Shown here piece after piece: positions 25,461 to 34,308 of a stretch of DNA of 64,000 nucleotides. The DNA is taken from the NCBI RefSeq assembly GCF_047303325.1, contig NZ_JBKBEX010000003.1, positions 1 to 64,000 of the forward strand, in the 5' to 3' direction. Position 1 is the stretch's first letter; every line of letters begins with the position of its first letter. The DNA comes from Polaromonas sp047303325. Its GTDB lineage: Bacteria > Pseudomonadota > Gammaproteobacteria > Burkholderiales > Burkholderiaceae_C. The notes under the pieces are model-generated. The model was given only the letters and a program-made list of their open reading frames with translations, was not told the origin of the DNA and did no database searches. Made by a program: the position numbers and the translations under genes.

Positions 25461-26579
25461 TTAACCAGCGGGGGCCGCGGAGCGTATGCCCATGTCCTGC
25501 AGCGCGCCTGCCACGGCCTGTACCGCCTGCGTCATTTCGTTGGCGCCTATGGCGCCTATGCAGCCGACGCGGAAAGTTTCCACCTGGGTCAGCTTGCCGG
25601 GGTATAGGACAAAGCCGCGATTTCGCGCGGCGGCATAAAAGGCCTTGAAGTCGTAGCGGTTGTCGGCCGGCGCGTGGAAGGTCACGATGATGGGCGCCTG
25701 GATGGCCGGGTCCAGGAAGGGCTTGAAGCCGAGTTTCGCCATGCCCGTGACCAGCGTGCGGTAGTTGCTCTCGTAGCGCGCCAGGCGCGCGGGCTGGCCG
25801 CCTTCCTCCTCAAACTGCGCGATGGCCTCGGCCAGCGCCACCACCACATGGGTGGGCGGCGTGAAGCGCCACTGCGTGGTTTTTTCCATATAGGCGTACT
25901 GGTCGTGCAAGTCCATGGCCAGCGACTGGCTGCGGCCGGCGCAGCCCTCCAGCACCGCCTTGCGGATAAACACAAACCCCATGCCGGGCACGCCCTCCAG
26001 GCATTTGCCGCTGGCGGCCACCAGCGCGTCGAAGTGCACCTTGCGCGCGTCGATTTCGATCGCGGCGAAAGAGCTCATGGCGTCGACCAGCAGGCCCTTG
26101 CCGTGGCTCTTGCAGACGTCAGCCACTTCCTGGAGCGGATTGAGCACACCGGCGCCTGTCTCGCAGTGGATCAGCATCACGTGGGTGATGCTGGTGTCGG
26201 CTTCCAGCATGGCATCCAGCGCGGCCGGCGAAACCTGGGCGGCCTCGTCAAAAGGCATGACGGTGCAGCGCCGGCCCATCAGCGTGGTCAACTTGGCCGC
26301 GCGCTTGCAATAAGCGCCGTTGTCCATCACCAGCACATGGCCGTCGCGCGGCACCACGGTGGCTACCGCCGCCTCCACGCTGAAGGTGCCGCTACCCTGC
26401 AGCGGCACCACGACATGCGAATCCTGCCCATGGATGACAGCCAGCAGGCTTTTGCGCACGCTGGCGGTGACGGCGTTGAAATCGCTGTCCCAGGAACCCC
26501 AGTCTTTCAGCATCGCGAGCTTGGTGCGTAGCGTTGTTGTGAGTGGTCCGGGGGTTAGCAGGATCTTGTCTCTGTCCAT
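25461..26579 (-). CDS. phnW: 2-aminoethylphosphonate--pyruvate transaminase
   Basis: PLP enzyme that transfers the amino group of 2-aminoethylphosphonate (2-AEP) to pyruvate, giving phosphonoacetaldehyde and alanine. The 372-residue protein has MDRDKILLTPGPLTTT at the start, the PLP-binding Asp in LLVDAMSSF and the PLP lysine in ASGKCLEGVPG. It is the last gene of the minus-strand transport unit (phnS-phnT-permease-phnW), 45 bases after the permease. It starts the PhnW-PhnY-PhnA route whose other genes are on the opposite strand. Confidence 0.95.
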   Translation of the reverse strand: MDRDKILLTPGPLTTTLRTKLAMLKDWGSWDSDFNAVTASVRKSLLAVIHGQDSHVVVPLQGSGTFSVEAAVATVVPRDGHVLVMDNGAYCKRAAKLTTLMGRRCTVMPFDEAAQVSPAALDAMLEADTSITHVMLIHCETGAGVLNPLQEVADVCKSHGKGLLVDAMSSFAAIEIDARKVHFDALVAASGKCLEGVPGMGFVFIRKAVLEGCAGRSQSLAMDLHDQYAYMEKTTQWRFTPPTHVVVALAEAIAQFEEEGGQPARLARYESNYRTLVTGMAKLGFKPFLDPAIQAPIIVTFHAPADNRYDFKAFYAAARNRGFVLYPGKLTQVETFRVGCIGAIGANEMTQAVQAVAGALQDMGIRSAAPAG

Positions 26580-26624
26580 GGATTTGTCTCTTTTCTTTTA
26601 TGAAGTCGCGGAAAAGGGTGAGCG

Positions 26625-28343
26625 TCAGCGCGAACTGGTGCGCCATGCCTGGGTGCGGCGGTTGACCCACCAGGCCAGGGCCATGAACAGCAAGGTGGCA
26701 ATCGTCGAGGCTACGCCTATCAGCACGGCCATGGCTGCCGCGGCACCGATCTCGCCGGCCTCGTCGAGGTTCAGGATGGCAATGGAGGCGACCTTGGTTT
26801 CGGGCGAGTAGAGGAAGACTACGGCGGAAATCGTTGTCATCGCGTTGATGAAGAAGTAGCGCGCGATGTCGACCAGGGCCGGCGTGCAGATCGGCAGCGT
26901 GACGCGCCAGAAGGTCTTGAAGAAGGGCACCTTGAGCGAGGCGCTGACGGCCTCGAACTCGCCGTCCAGCGCCTTGAGGGCCGTCACCGCCGTCAGGTGG
27001 CCGGTGGTGTAGAAGTGCACGATGGTGCACAGCGTGAGCAGGGTCAGTGTGTGGTACAGGCCGTTCAGCGGATTGCCGGGCGCATTGAAAAAGAAGATGT
27101 AGCCCAGGCCCAGCACCAGGCCGGGCACGGCCATGGGCAGCATGGCCAGCATGCGCACAAAACCGCGCAGGCCGTCCATGCCCTTGGTTTTTTCGAGCAG
27201 GTAGGCGCTGCAGAACACCAGCGCCGTGCCGAAGAAAGCCGTGCCTGCCGCCATCTTCAGGCTGTTGACGAAACCGACGCCGACTTCGGCATCGACCAGG
27301 CCCATGGTGTAGTGGCGCAGGCTGGGTGTCAGGTTGTAGGGCCAGAAACTCGCGAAGGAGGCGAACACCGCCATGCCCAGCATGGCCAGCACCAGGAAGG
27401 CGATGGCGCAGCAGTACAGCGTCATGACTCCGTCGTAGGCGCGCGAGGGCGTGGGCCGGTAGGGCACGGCGCGCGCCGTCAGCATCGCGGTCTGGCGCTT
27501 GCTCACGTAATGGTCCACCGCAAAGGTCAGCACGGCCGGCGCCAGCAGCAGGATGGCGACGACAGCGCCCTTGGCGAAATCCTGCTGGCCTATGACCAGC
27601 TTGAAGACGTCGGTGGCCAGCACATTGAAGTTGCCGCCTATCACCTTCGGAATGCCGAAGTCGGTCATGACCAGCGTGAAGGTGACCAGCGCCGCGGAGA
27701 TCAGGCCGTATTTGGCGCCGGGCAATGTGATGGTGAAGAACTTGCGCCTGGCGCTGGTGCCCATGGCATCGGCGGCTTCATACAGGCGCGCATCCGACAG
27801 CGTGAGCGCCGTGACCAGAATCATCAGCGCATGCGGAAACACCGCAAAGCATTCGGCCACCACGATGCCGGGTGCGCCGTAAATCTGCTCTATGCCCAGG
27901 CCCTGCATCCAGCCCTTGAGCACGCCCTGGTTGCCGAACCAGTAGATCAGCGAAATCGCCGAGAGCAGCGAAGGTGCCAGCAGAGGTATCAGGGTGATGC
28001 CGCGGAACAGCGCCTTGTATGGCATGCAGGAGCGTGCCAGCGCATAGGCAAAACCGAAAGCCAGCGGCACGGCGACCAGCGTGACCACGCTGGACACCCA
28101 GAGGCTGTTCCACAGGCTTTCGAGCAGCGCCGGGGTCTTGGCGTATTCGATGAAGTTGTCGAACCAGATGAAGTCGCCGGATTTGTCCAGCAGCGCCTGC
28201 TGCAGGATGGCCAGCAGTGGCGCCGCGAGAAACACGACCAGGATCAGGGCAGCCAGCGCCAGGGCCGCATAGGCGAGGTGGTCTATCCAGTGCGCGCGCT
28301 GCCTGACCATGGCCGGCGCGGGGGGCGTGAAGACCGGCATCAA
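26625..28343 (-). CDS. 2-AEP ABC transporter permease (fused, two-domain)
   Basis: An inner-membrane permease of 572 residues with two tandem binding-protein-dependent permease halves, about six helices each. EAA-type loops are visible (EAADAMGTSARRKFFTITLPG in the first half and LDGEFEAVSASLKVPFF in the second). It matches the single-subunit fused permease seen in Burkholderiales 2-AEP operons rather than the separate PhnU/PhnV of Salmonella. It overlaps phnT by 4 bases. Confidence 0.9.
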   Translation of the reverse strand: MMPVFTPPAPAMVRQRAHWIDHLAYAALALAALILVVFLAAPLLAILQQALLDKSGDFIWFDNFIEYAKTPALLESLWNSLWVSSVVTLVAVPLAFGFAYALARSCMPYKALFRGITLIPLLAPSLLSAISLIYWFGNQGVLKGWMQGLGIEQIYGAPGIVVAECFAVFPHALMILVTALTLSDARLYEAADAMGTSARRKFFTITLPGAKYGLISAALVTFTLVMTDFGIPKVIGGNFNVLATDVFKLVIGQQDFAKGAVVAILLLAPAVLTFAVDHYVSKRQTAMLTARAVPYRPTPSRAYDGVMTLYCCAIAFLVLAMLGMAVFASFASFWPYNLTPSLRHYTMGLVDAEVGVGFVNSLKMAAGTAFFGTALVFCSAYLLEKTKGMDGLRGFVRMLAMLPMAVPGLVLGLGYIFFFNAPGNPLNGLYHTLTLLTLCTIVHFYTTGHLTAVTALKALDGEFEAVSASLKVPFFKTFWRVTLPICTPALVDIARYFFINAMTTISAVVFLYSPETKVASIAILNLDEAGEIGAAAAMAVLIGVASTIATLLFMALAWWVNRRTQAWRTSSR

Positions 28344-29392
28344 AACACCTTGATGCGTTCGGGCAGCAGCTTCAGGGGCAGCGAAGAGCCCACCTGCAGC
28401 GACTGCTCCGACAGGAAATTGAGCGAGAGATACACCGTGAGCTTGTGGCCGCCCAGCGCGGGCGAGGCCACATGCACATGGCAGAAGGAGCCCAGGAACT
28501 CGATCTTTTCGATGGTGGCGTCAAACACATGGGGGTCGCCGGCGGCGATGGGCCGGGCCAGCACGTCCTCGGGCCTCAGGTAGATCTTGGCCTCGCGGTC
28601 GGCGCCATCGCAGGGCAGGCACAGCGCGCCGAACTTCATCTCACCGCCGCTCACGCGCACCGGCATCACATTGACCTTGCCGACAAAGTCGGCCACAAAG
28701 GGCGAGGCCGGTTCGCGGTAAATCTCCATGGGCGTGCCGACCTGCTCGATCAGGCCGTGGTTCATCACCACAATGCGGTCGGCCACGCTCAGCGCTTCTT
28801 CCTGGTCGTGCGTGACCATGATGGTGGTCACGCCCAGCTTTTGCTGCAGCGCGCGGATTTCCTGGCGCAGGCGCACACGCTCCAGCGCGTCGAGGGCCGA
28901 CAGGGGCTCATCGAGCAGCAGCAAACCCGGCGAAGTGGCCAGCGCCCGCGCCAGCGCAATGCGCTGCTGCTGGCCGCCCGAAAGCTGGCTGGGGTATTTG
29001 CTTTCGCTGCCCGGCAGGCCCACCAGCTTGACCAGTTCACTCACACGTTTGGCGGCCTCGGCCTTGGGCGTCTTGCGGTTGACCAGGCCGTAGGCCACGT
29101 TGTCCGCCACGCTGAGGTTGGGAAACAGCGCATAACTCTGGAACACGATGCCGTAGTCCCGCAGCGCCGGCGGCAAGCGCGAGATGTCGCGCCCACCCTG
29201 GTGTACCTCGCCCGAAGTCTGCACCTCCAGCCCCGCGATGATGCGCAGCAAGGTCGTCTTGCCGCAGCCCGAAGGCCCGAGGAAACACACAAACTCGCCC
29301 TTGCGTATGTCCAGGTTGATGTCTTGCAGCGCGGTAAAGCCGCCGAACTCCTTGCGGATATGGCGCAGGTTCAGAAAGGTGTCGTGGTTCAT
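28340..29392 (-). CDS. phnT: 2-AEP ABC transporter ATP-binding protein
   Basis: ATPase subunit of the importer, 350 residues. Walker A is GPSGCGKTTLL, the signature LSGGQQQR, Walker B LLLLDEP and the switch His in THDQ. A C-terminal TOBE-like regulatory domain follows at about 240-345. Energises uptake through the fused permease. It is separated from phnS by 157 bases that hold a repeat hairpin, so stoichiometry of binding protein to ATPase may be set there. Confidence 0.92.
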   Translation of the reverse strand: MNHDTFLNLRHIRKEFGGFTALQDINLDIRKGEFVCFLGPSGCGKTTLLRIIAGLEVQTSGEVHQGGRDISRLPPALRDYGIVFQSYALFPNLSVADNVAYGLVNRKTPKAEAAKRVSELVKLVGLPGSESKYPSQLSGGQQQRIALARALATSPGLLLLDEPLSALDALERVRLRQEIRALQQKLGVTTIMVTHDQEEALSVADRIVVMNHGLIEQVGTPMEIYREPASPFVADFVGKVNVMPVRVSGGEMKFGALCLPCDGADREAKIYLRPEDVLARPIAAGDPHVFDATIEKIEFLGSFCHVHVASPALGGHKLTVYLSLNFLSEQSLQVGSSLPLKLLPERIKVF

Positions 29393-29460
29393 GCCTGGGG
29401 TGATGCCTTGGCTACGGCCGGTTTACCTGGACGCGGTATTGATGGAGAGTCCCCTGCAAG

Positions 29461-29550
29461 CAAACGCCGCGGAACCGGCTTTGCCGGGCCGCAGGCGTTG
29501 CCCCCTTGAGGGGGGATCCGGCTACACGAAGTGAGCCGAGACGGGGGTGT
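29461..29550 (+). repeat. Dispersed intergenic hairpin repeat, copy 3
   Basis: About 90 bp matching the family: CCGCGGAACCGGCTTTGCC, GGGCCGCAGGCG, hairpin CCCCCTTGAGGGGG, ACACGAAGTGAGC. It lies between phnS and phnT inside one transcription unit and touches the phnS stop. Such retained hairpins can reduce downstream expression or stabilise the upstream message, as REP elements do in malEFG. Confidence 0.82.
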
Positions 29551-30599
29551 CACTTTTTTTCTGTTTTGGAGTTATAGCGCTTGGTCCACTCGTTCAGGAT
29601 GCGCTCGCGGTTGTCAGCGGCCCAGTTGAAGTCCATCTTGACGAGGCGGGCCTCATAGTCCTTGGGCACATTGGCCAGAGGCGGCGCCAGGCCGGGCTGC
29701 GCGGTGATCGCGAAGTTCTTGCCGTAGAGCATCATGGCGTCCTTGCTCGAGGCCCAGTCGGCCAGCTTCTTGGCGGCGTCCAGTTTTTTCGTGCCCTTGT
29801 GGATGGCAAAGGCTTCCAGGTCCCAGCCCAGGCCTTCCTTGGGGAACACCAGGTCTATGGGCGCGCCCTTGGCCTTGTTGGTGTTGCCGCGGTACTCAAA
29901 CGAGATGCCCGCCAGGAACTCGCCGGCGGCCGCCATGTTGCAGGGCTTGGAGCCCGAGTGGGTGTACTGCGCGATGTTTTCGTGCAGCGCGTCCATGTAC
30001 TTCCAGCCGCCGCCCTTGCCGTCCTTGTCGCCGAACAGCGTGAGCCAGGCGGTCACGTCGAAGTAGCCCGTGCCGCTGGAGGCGGGGTTGGGCATGACGA
30101 TCTGGCCTTTGTAGATGGGCTTGGTGAGGTCCTGCCAGGTTTCGGGTGTGGGGATGTTCTTTTTCTTGGCCTCGACGGTGTTGAAGCACACGGTGGCGCC
30201 CCACACGTCCATGCCGAACCAGGCCGGGACTTTTTTCTTGTCACGGTACTGACTCATGATCCCGTCAAGATTGATCGGTGCGTAAGGCTCGAGCATGCCC
30301 TGCTTGTCGAGCAGCGCCAGGCTGGAGGCGGCCACGCCCATGATGGTGTCGGCCTGGGGGTTGGATTTTTCCGCCAGCAGCTTGGCGGTGATCACGCCGG
30401 TCGAGTCGCGCACCCATTTGATTTCGATGTCGGGATACACCTTGTTGAAGCCTTCCTGGTAGGCCTTGATCTGGTCGGTTTCCAGCGCGGTGTAAACCAG
30501 CAACTGGGTTTTCTGGGCGAAGGCGCCGGTGGAGGCGGCCAGCAGGCCAAGAAGCGCGATCGCCTTTGACAGGGATTTGAGAGGGGAAGCCAGTTGCAT
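29550..30599 (-). CDS. phnS: 2-AEP ABC transporter substrate-binding protein
   Basis: A periplasmic binding protein of 349 residues. A Sec signal peptide (MQLASPLKSLSKAIALLGLL..., cut after AFA) is followed by a type II periplasmic fold (LLVYTALETDQIKAY..., DTIMGVAASSLALLD). The family is the 2-AEP-binding group found with phnW. The ATG at 30599 has AAAGGA shortly upstream; further in-frame upstream codons do not form a signal peptide. First gene of the minus-strand unit, divergent from phnR. Confidence 0.9.
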   Translation of the reverse strand: MQLASPLKSLSKAIALLGLLAASTGAFAQKTQLLVYTALETDQIKAYQEGFNKVYPDIEIKWVRDSTGVITAKLLAEKSNPQADTIMGVAASSLALLDKQGMLEPYAPINLDGIMSQYRDKKKVPAWFGMDVWGATVCFNTVEAKKKNIPTPETWQDLTKPIYKGQIVMPNPASSGTGYFDVTAWLTLFGDKDGKGGGWKYMDALHENIAQYTHSGSKPCNMAAAGEFLAGISFEYRGNTNKAKGAPIDLVFPKEGLGWDLEAFAIHKGTKKLDAAKKLADWASSKDAMMLYGKNFAITAQPGLAPPLANVPKDYEARLVKMDFNWAADNRERILNEWTKRYNSKTEKK

Positions 30600-30746
30600 A
30601 AAAAGTCCTTTGTGGCAAAGCCTGCAATGTTGTTGACTCGTTCGTGTCGGCGCTGACACTGCGATGACCAACCTGAGTGCAGGCCCGTCAACCCAGCTCG
30701 TTTTTTATTTAACGCCGACCCTTCTATCTTGTCAATTGTTTATTGC

Positions 30747-30762
30747 AGATTGTTGACAATCT
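30747..30762. promoter_or_regulatory. Candidate GntR-type (PhnR) operator
   Basis: AGATTGT-TG-ACAATCT, perfect 7-bp arms, lies 25 bases before the phnR start in the phnS-phnR divergent region. The inner TTGT..ACAA fits the general T-x-G-T ... A-C-x-A pattern of FadR/FCR-type GntR regulators. Another TTGTCAATTG lies at 30729-30738. Confidence 0.55.
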
Positions 30763-30787
30763 ACATTTCTGTGCTTCAATTCAGGGC

Positions 30788-31576
30788 ATGAACGCTGCTT
30801 TGCATCCCACCATCGCGCAACTCCAGAACAGCTCCCTCACCACAGTGGTGCAACAGGAAATCGAGCGCGCGATTCTTGCCGGCGAATACGAGCCCGGCAG
30901 CAAACTGATAGAGGCCACCCTGGCCGAAAAAATGGGCGTCTCGCGCGGCCCGGTGCGCGAGGCCTTTCGCATGCTCGAAGAGGCAGGCCTGGTGCGCACC
31001 GAGAAAAACCGCGGCGTCTTTGTGCGCGACATCCCGATCGACGAAGCCGTCGAGATATTCGATCTGCGCGCGGCCATGGATGAGCTCGTGGGCCGCCGGC
31101 TCGCGGAAAACATCACGGGGCCCCAGGTCAAGGAGCTCAAGGCCCTGGTCGACGCCATGGAAAAAGCCGTCAAGGCCGAAGACCCGCAGGCCTACCACCT
31201 GCTGAATCTCAGCTTTCACGACCGCATGGTCGAGATGGCGGGCAACCGCAAGCTGACCGAAATCTACCGCAAGCTGATCAAGGAGCTGTCGCTGTTCCGG
31301 CGACTGAACCTCGCCGACGGCTGGCTCATGCCGATCTCGGCCAATGAGCACCGGCTGATCGTCAAGGCCATCGCCTCGGGCGACGCCGACGCGGCCGGCC
31401 GCGCGATGTTCCAGCATGTGATCGAAAGCAAGGAACGCACGATAGAAAACGACTTGCGGCGCCAGGCCGGGCAGGCCGATGCGGCTGACAAGCCGGTCCC
31501 CGTCAAACTCGTCTCCAACAGCACAGCCGCGCGCAAGGACAAACACAAGGAAGGATCGTCACGTGGCAAACGCTGA
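30788..31576 (+). CDS. phnR: GntR-family (FCD) regulator of phosphonate use, PhnR-like
   Basis: A 262-residue regulator. The winged helix is at about residues 10-80 (LIEATLAEKMGVSRGPVREAF) and the FCD ligand domain at about 90-225, with metal/ligand histidines in FHDRMVE and NEHRLI. It matches the GntR regulators linked to 2-AEP clusters in Burkholderiales. It is divergent from phnS and overlaps the start of phnA, so it probably controls both directions through the palindrome upstream. The ATG at 30788 begins just before the domain. The charged, Lys-rich C-terminal 30 residues are an extension. Confidence 0.88.
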   Translation: MNAALHPTIAQLQNSSLTTVVQQEIERAILAGEYEPGSKLIEATLAEKMGVSRGPVREAFRMLEEAGLVRTEKNRGVFVRDIPIDEAVEIFDLRAAMDELVGRRLAENITGPQVKELKALVDAMEKAVKAEDPQAYHLLNLSFHDRMVEMAGNRKLTEIYRKLIKELSLFRRLNLADGWLMPISANEHRLIVKAIASGDADAAGRAMFQHVIESKERTIENDLRRQAGQADAADKPVPVKLVSNSTAARKDKHKEGSSRGKR

Positions 31577-32801
31577 GCCGAATGGCCAACTGACGGTGAA
31601 CGGCAGGACCTACAAGCTGCCTGCCCAGCCCACGGTGGTGGTCTGCGTGGACGGCTGCGAACCCGACTACCTGGCGCAGGCCGTGGCCACGGGCCAGATG
31701 CCCTGGCTCAAGCGCACGCTGGCCTTGGGCTCTGGCCTGACGGGCGATTGTGTGGTGCCCAGCTTCACCAACCCGAACAACCTGTCCATCGTGACCGGCG
31801 CGCCGCCCAGTGTGCACGGCATCTGCGGCAACTACCTGTTCGACACGGCCAGCGGCACCGAGGTCATGATGAACGACCCCAAATGGCTGCGCGCGCCCAC
31901 CTTGCTGGCCGCGCTGTCCGGCGCCGGCAAATCCCTGGCGGTGGTGACGGCCAAGGACAAGCTGCGCAAGCTGCTGGGCCACCAGATGAAGGGCATCTGC
32001 TTTTCGTCCGAAAAGGCCGACCAGGTGTCGCTGGAAGAAAACGGCATCGAGGACGTGCTGGGACTGGTGGGGCTGCCGCTGCCCAGCGTCTACAGCGCCG
32101 ACCTGTCGGAGTTCGTCTTCGCGGCCGGCGTGAAGATCATGCAAAAGCACAAGCCCGACGTGATGTACCTCTCGACCACCGACTATGTGCAGCACAAGCA
32201 CGCGCCCGGCACCGAGGGGGCGAATGCCTTCTACCGCATGATGGATGGCTACATGCAGCAGCTCGAGGAACTGGGCTGCGTGATCGTGCTCACGGCCGAC
32301 CACGGGATGAACGCCAAGGTCGCCATGGACGGCACGCCCGACGTGATCTACCTGCAGGACTGGTTTGACAACTGGCTGGGCGCCACCATCGCGCGCGTGA
32401 TCCTGCCTATCACCGACCCTTATGTGGTGCACCACGGTGCGCTGGGCTCTTTTGCCACGGTCTACCTGCCGGAAGGCACCAACATCGAGGTCGCGCGCAA
32501 GCGGCTGGCGGCGCTCAAGGGCATGGAGCTGGTCCTCTCGCGCGAGCAGGCCGCCGAACGCTTCGAACTGCCGGCCGACCGCATAGGCGACATCGTGGCG
32601 GTGTCCGAGCGTTTCACGGTGATTGGCACCTCGGTGTCACGCCATGACCTCTCGGCGCTTGAGGTGCCGCTGCGCTCGCACGGCGGCATGAGCGAGCAGC
32701 GCGTGCCACTGATCGTGAACCGCGCGCTGCCCGGGCTGGACCGCAACCGGCGCTTCCGCAATTTTGATGCCTTTGACCTGGCGCTCAATTACGCCCAGTA
32801 A
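31563..32801 (+). CDS. phnA: Phosphonoacetate hydrolase
   Basis: Zinc hydrolase of the alkaline phosphatase superfamily; cleaves phosphonoacetate to acetate and phosphate. 412 residues. Metal ligands and nucleophile: CVDGCEPD, Thr in PSFTNPNNL, STTDYVQHKHAPG, TADHGMN and the late RSHGGMSE. The start is GTG at 31563, inside the phnR end, with GGAAGG just upstream; no better ATG exists near the family N-terminus. It catalyses the carbon-phosphorus bond cleavage of the PhnW-PhnY-PhnA pathway. Confidence 0.94.
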   Translation: MANAEPNGQLTVNGRTYKLPAQPTVVVCVDGCEPDYLAQAVATGQMPWLKRTLALGSGLTGDCVVPSFTNPNNLSIVTGAPPSVHGICGNYLFDTASGTEVMMNDPKWLRAPTLLAALSGAGKSLAVVTAKDKLRKLLGHQMKGICFSSEKADQVSLEENGIEDVLGLVGLPLPSVYSADLSEFVFAAGVKIMQKHKPDVMYLSTTDYVQHKHAPGTEGANAFYRMMDGYMQQLEELGCVIVLTADHGMNAKVAMDGTPDVIYLQDWFDNWLGATIARVILPITDPYVVHHGALGSFATVYLPEGTNIEVARKRLAALKGMELVLSREQAAERFELPADRIGDIVAVSERFTVIGTSVSRHDLSALEVPLRSHGGMSEQRVPLIVNRALPGLDRNRRFRNFDAFDLALNYAQ

Positions 32802-32831
32802 GCCCAGGCCCCACGTCACGAAAGCCGCAGA

Positions 32832-34292
32832 GTGATTGACCAATACATCCGCGACCGCCAGCTCAATGCCATGCGCCTGTCGGGCCGCAAGGTAGGCTCG
32901 GGCAGAAGCGGCGACCGCGCCATCGAGGTATTCAACCCCTACACCGAAAAGCTGCTGGGCACCGTGCCCAAGGCCACGCTGGAGGAGGTGCGCCAAACCT
33001 TTGCCAGGGCCCATGCCTACAAGCCGCAGCTCACGCGCTATGAACGCGCGGCTATCCTGAACCGCGCGGCTGCCATCATCCAGTCGCGCCTCTCCGAGGT
33101 CGCCAACCTGATCACCGCCGAAGCGGGCCTGTGCCTGAAGGACGCCCTTTATGAAGCTGGCCGCGTCAGCGACGTGCTGCTGTTCGGCGCGACCGAGGTG
33201 CTCAAGGACGACGGCCAGATCTTCAGCTGCGACCTCACGCCCCACGGCAAAAAGCGCCGCGTCTACACGCACCGCTCGCCGCTGCTGGGCGTGATCACCG
33301 CGATCACGCCCTTCAATCACCCGATGAACCAGGTGGCGCACAAGGTGGTGCCCAGCATCGCGACCAACAACCGCATGGTGCTCAAGCCGTCCGAGAAGGT
33401 GCCCTTCTCGGCCCTGCTGTTTGCCGACATCCTGTACCAGGCGGGACTGCCGCCCGAGATGCTCAGCGTGGTGACGGGCGACCCGCGCGAGATCGCCGAC
33501 GAGCTGATCACCAACCCGCTGGTCGACCTGGTGACCTTTACCGGTGGCGTGGCCATAGGCAAGTACATCGCTGCAAAAGCCGGCTACCGCCGCGTGGTGC
33601 TGGAGCTGGGCGGCAACGACCCCATCATCGTGATGGAGGACGCCGACATTGACGAAGCTTCCACACTGGCCGTGCAGGGCTCCTACAAAAACTCGGGCCA
33701 GCGCTGCACCGCCATCAAGCGGTTGTTGGTGCATGAAGCGGTGGCGGGTGAGTTCGTGGAGCAGGTGCGGGCCAAGACCCTGGCCTGGAAGTACGGCGAC
33801 CCCACCGACAAGGCCAACGACATGGGCACGGTGATCGACGAACAGGCCGCCATGCTGTTCGAGTCGCGCGTCAACGATGCGGTGGCGCAGGGCGCAAAGC
33901 TGCTGGCCGGCAACCAGCGCCGCGGCGCGCTCTATTCACCCACGCTGCTGGACCATGTGTTGCCGCAGATGACGGTGGCGCGCGAGGAAACCTTCGGGCC
34001 GGTTTCACCGGTCATACGGTTTAAAAACATCGACGAAGCCATTGAGATTTCCAACGGCACGGCCTACGGCCTGTCGAGCGCGGTGTGCACCAACCGCCTG
34101 GACTACATCAACCGTTTTGTGAGTGAGCTGCACGTCGGCACGGTCAATGTGCGTGAGGTGCCGGGCTATCGCCTGGAGCTCACGCCTTTCGGCGGCATCA
34201 AGGATTCGGGCCTGGGGTATAAGGAAGGCGTGCAGGAGGCGATCAAGAGCTTCACCAATTTGAAAACCTACTCGCTCCCCTGGAATGCCTGA
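32832..34292 (+). CDS. phnY: Phosphonoacetaldehyde dehydrogenase
   Basis: NAD-dependent aldehyde dehydrogenase of 486 residues that oxidises phosphonoacetaldehyde to phosphonoacetate. Catalytic Cys in SGQRCTAIKR, Glu in LELGGND, cofactor loop FTGGVAIG. Basic residues in HGKKRRVYTHRSP fit phosphonate binding. It starts with GTG, 30 bases after phnA. It links PhnW and PhnA; the set replaces the phosphonatase (PhnX) route. Confidence 0.93.
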   Translation: MIDQYIRDRQLNAMRLSGRKVGSGRSGDRAIEVFNPYTEKLLGTVPKATLEEVRQTFARAHAYKPQLTRYERAAILNRAAAIIQSRLSEVANLITAEAGLCLKDALYEAGRVSDVLLFGATEVLKDDGQIFSCDLTPHGKKRRVYTHRSPLLGVITAITPFNHPMNQVAHKVVPSIATNNRMVLKPSEKVPFSALLFADILYQAGLPPEMLSVVTGDPREIADELITNPLVDLVTFTGGVAIGKYIAAKAGYRRVVLELGGNDPIIVMEDADIDEASTLAVQGSYKNSGQRCTAIKRLLVHEAVAGEFVEQVRAKTLAWKYGDPTDKANDMGTVIDEQAAMLFESRVNDAVAQGAKLLAGNQRRGALYSPTLLDHVLPQMTVAREETFGPVSPVIRFKNIDEAIEISNGTAYGLSSAVCTNRLDYINRFVSELHVGTVNVREVPGYRLELTPFGGIKDSGLGYKEGVQEAIKSFTNLKTYSLPWNA

Positions 34293-34308
34293 CTTCTGAG
34301 GAACTCAT

